A stretch of 12,044 bases of DNA from Patescibacteria group bacterium. Lineage in GTDB: Bacteria; Patescibacteriota; Patescibacteriia; 2-12-FULL-60-25. The position numbers and the translations under genes are program-made. Positions 11,310 through 12,044 of the stretch are shown here, one piece after another; the first letter of the stretch is position 1; each line of letters opens with the position of its first letter. The notes under the pieces were generated by a model, which saw only the letters and a list, made by a program, of their open reading frames with translations, had not been told where the DNA came from and ran no database searches. The stretch covers positions 1-12,044 of the forward strand of contig JAHIUG010000113.1 of assembly GCA_018817245.1 (NCBI GenBank), given 5' to 3'.

Positions 11310-12014
11310 ATGACAATAAAACTACCAGAACTATCACCCCTAGAAGAAAAACTGGGTCACAAATTCAAAGATCGCGACATGCTAATTCAGGCACTCACAC
11401 ACCGCTCATTTTTAAATGAGCACGCCGAGTTTTCGCATCCGCACAACGAGCGACTTGAATTCCTTGGTGACGCTGTTCTGGAATTAATTGTTACGGAATA
11501 TCTTTACATTAATTATCCGAATCCTGAAGGTGAGCTGACAACATGGCGCTCAGCATTGGTAAATGCCAAAACTCTAGCCGGTATCGCGAACGACCTAAGC
11601 TTTGAGGATTTTTTGCTCTTATCCAAAGGCGAAGCTAAAGATAAAGATTCCAAAGCAAGACAATATATTTTGGCTAACGCCATTGAGGCACTTATCGGCG
11701 CTATTTATATTGACGGTGGTATAAAAGCAGCCAAAAAATTTATTGATAAAAATATCTTGAGTCATCTTAAACACATTTTAGAAAGCAAACTCTATATTGA
11801 TCCAAAGAGTAAATTCCAGGAAACAGCACAGGAAAAATTGGGTGTCACTCCAACATACAAAGTTTTAAAAGAGATTGGACCTGATCACGCTAAGATTTTC
11901 ACAGTCGGTCTTTACTTGGGCAAGGAAAAAATTGCCGAGGGCAATGGATCGTCCAAACAGGAGGCACAAGTGTCTGCTGCTGAAGCCGGGCTTAAAGCAA
12001 AAAAGTGGGGCTAA
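11310..12014 (+). CDS. rnc: Ribonuclease III
   Basis: A 234-residue double-strand-specific endonuclease that cuts rRNA precursors and structured RNAs. The catalytic domain (about 8-152) has the signature NERLEFLGD (46-54), giving E47, E50 and D54, and the second cluster LANAIEALIGAIYIDGG (121-137), with E126 intact. The position that is aspartate in many RNase III enzymes (D114 in E. coli numbering) is N123 here; I believe this occurs in other enzymes, but it is worth a check. The double-stranded-RNA-binding domain (about 162-232) follows: DPKSKFQETAQEKLG, TPTYKVLKEIGPDH, and GNGSSKQEAQVSAAEAGL. The dsRBD and full length argue for a working enzyme. It is the last gene of the rpmF-nusB cluster. 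Confidence 0.95.
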   Translation: MTIKLPELSPLEEKLGHKFKDRDMLIQALTHRSFLNEHAEFSHPHNERLEFLGDAVLELIVTEYLYINYPNPEGELTTWRSALVNAKTLAGIANDLSFEDFLLLSKGEAKDKDSKARQYILANAIEALIGAIYIDGGIKAAKKFIDKNILSHLKHILESKLYIDPKSKFQETAQEKLGVTPTYKVLKEIGPDHAKIFTVGLYLGKEKIAEGNGSSKQEAQVSAAEAGLKAKKWG

Positions 12015-12028
12015 GGAAAGGTTTATAG

Positions 12029-12044
12029 AAAAAGACCCGGGTTA
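12029..12044 (+). other. Possible left half of a terminator cut by the window end
   Basis: After the rnc stop, AAAAAGACCCGGGTTA reaches the window end. The A-run plus GACCCGGGTT has the look of the left arm of a bidirectional terminator like those at 865 and 4414. The partner arm lies outside, so this is only a guess. Confidence 0.3.

Overview
The window looks like a chromosomal piece of a Patescibacteria (CPR) bacterium, probably Parcubacteria-like. The evidence is the gene style: a secreted protein with the 'YWVAENGVRYPFPN'-type surface domain that I associate with that group, a zinc-less ribosomal protein L32, a long-form Ndk, DUF1653, few Shine-Dalgarno (SD) sequences, and intergenic spacers full of short degenerate repeats (TTCGTAAT words; GAAAGATTTC...GAAATGACA units). 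The standard code fits, since TGA is used as a stop. I cannot assign a species.

Layout. At 1-732 (-) is the N-terminal part of a seven-transmembrane sensor gene that runs off the window. At 915-2414 (-) are a LuxI/PEP-CTERM-type acyltransferase and a SAM methyltransferase, each with a strong SD and its own terminator. At 2512-2724 (+) is rpmB (L28), divergent from the methyltransferase across a compact promoter region. At 2725-2947 is a repeat-rich spacer. At 2948-6928 (-) is a run of LOG-family protein, two-helix membrane protein, HU, CDP-alcohol phosphatidyltransferase, HD phosphohydrolase and DUF1653. At 6962-7160 (-) is a nested tRNA locus, and at about 7219-7508 (-) a structured non-coding RNA with its own promoter and terminator. 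ndk lies at 7573-8154 (-). At 8351-10294 (+) is a large secreted surface protein, followed at 10496-12014 (+) by rpmF-nusB-rnc, a translation/RNA-processing cluster behind an extended -10 promoter.

Most genes are housekeeping: ribosome (L28, L32), rRNA transcription and processing (NusB, RNase III), nucleoid (HU), nucleotides (Ndk, HD hydrolase, LOG) and lipid (CDP-alcohol transferase).

The most unusual part is 6962-7160. On the minus strand a complete tRNA-Pro(GGG) sits inside the variable region of a second tRNA-shaped element. That element has intact acceptor, D and T stems but an anticodon loop that cannot decode normally, and the two are joined by a 15-position helix (14 paired). Next to it is the unassigned structured RNA. 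The acyltransferase/methyltransferase pair is the second point of interest, because acyl-amino-acid or signal synthesis is unexpected in this kind of organism.
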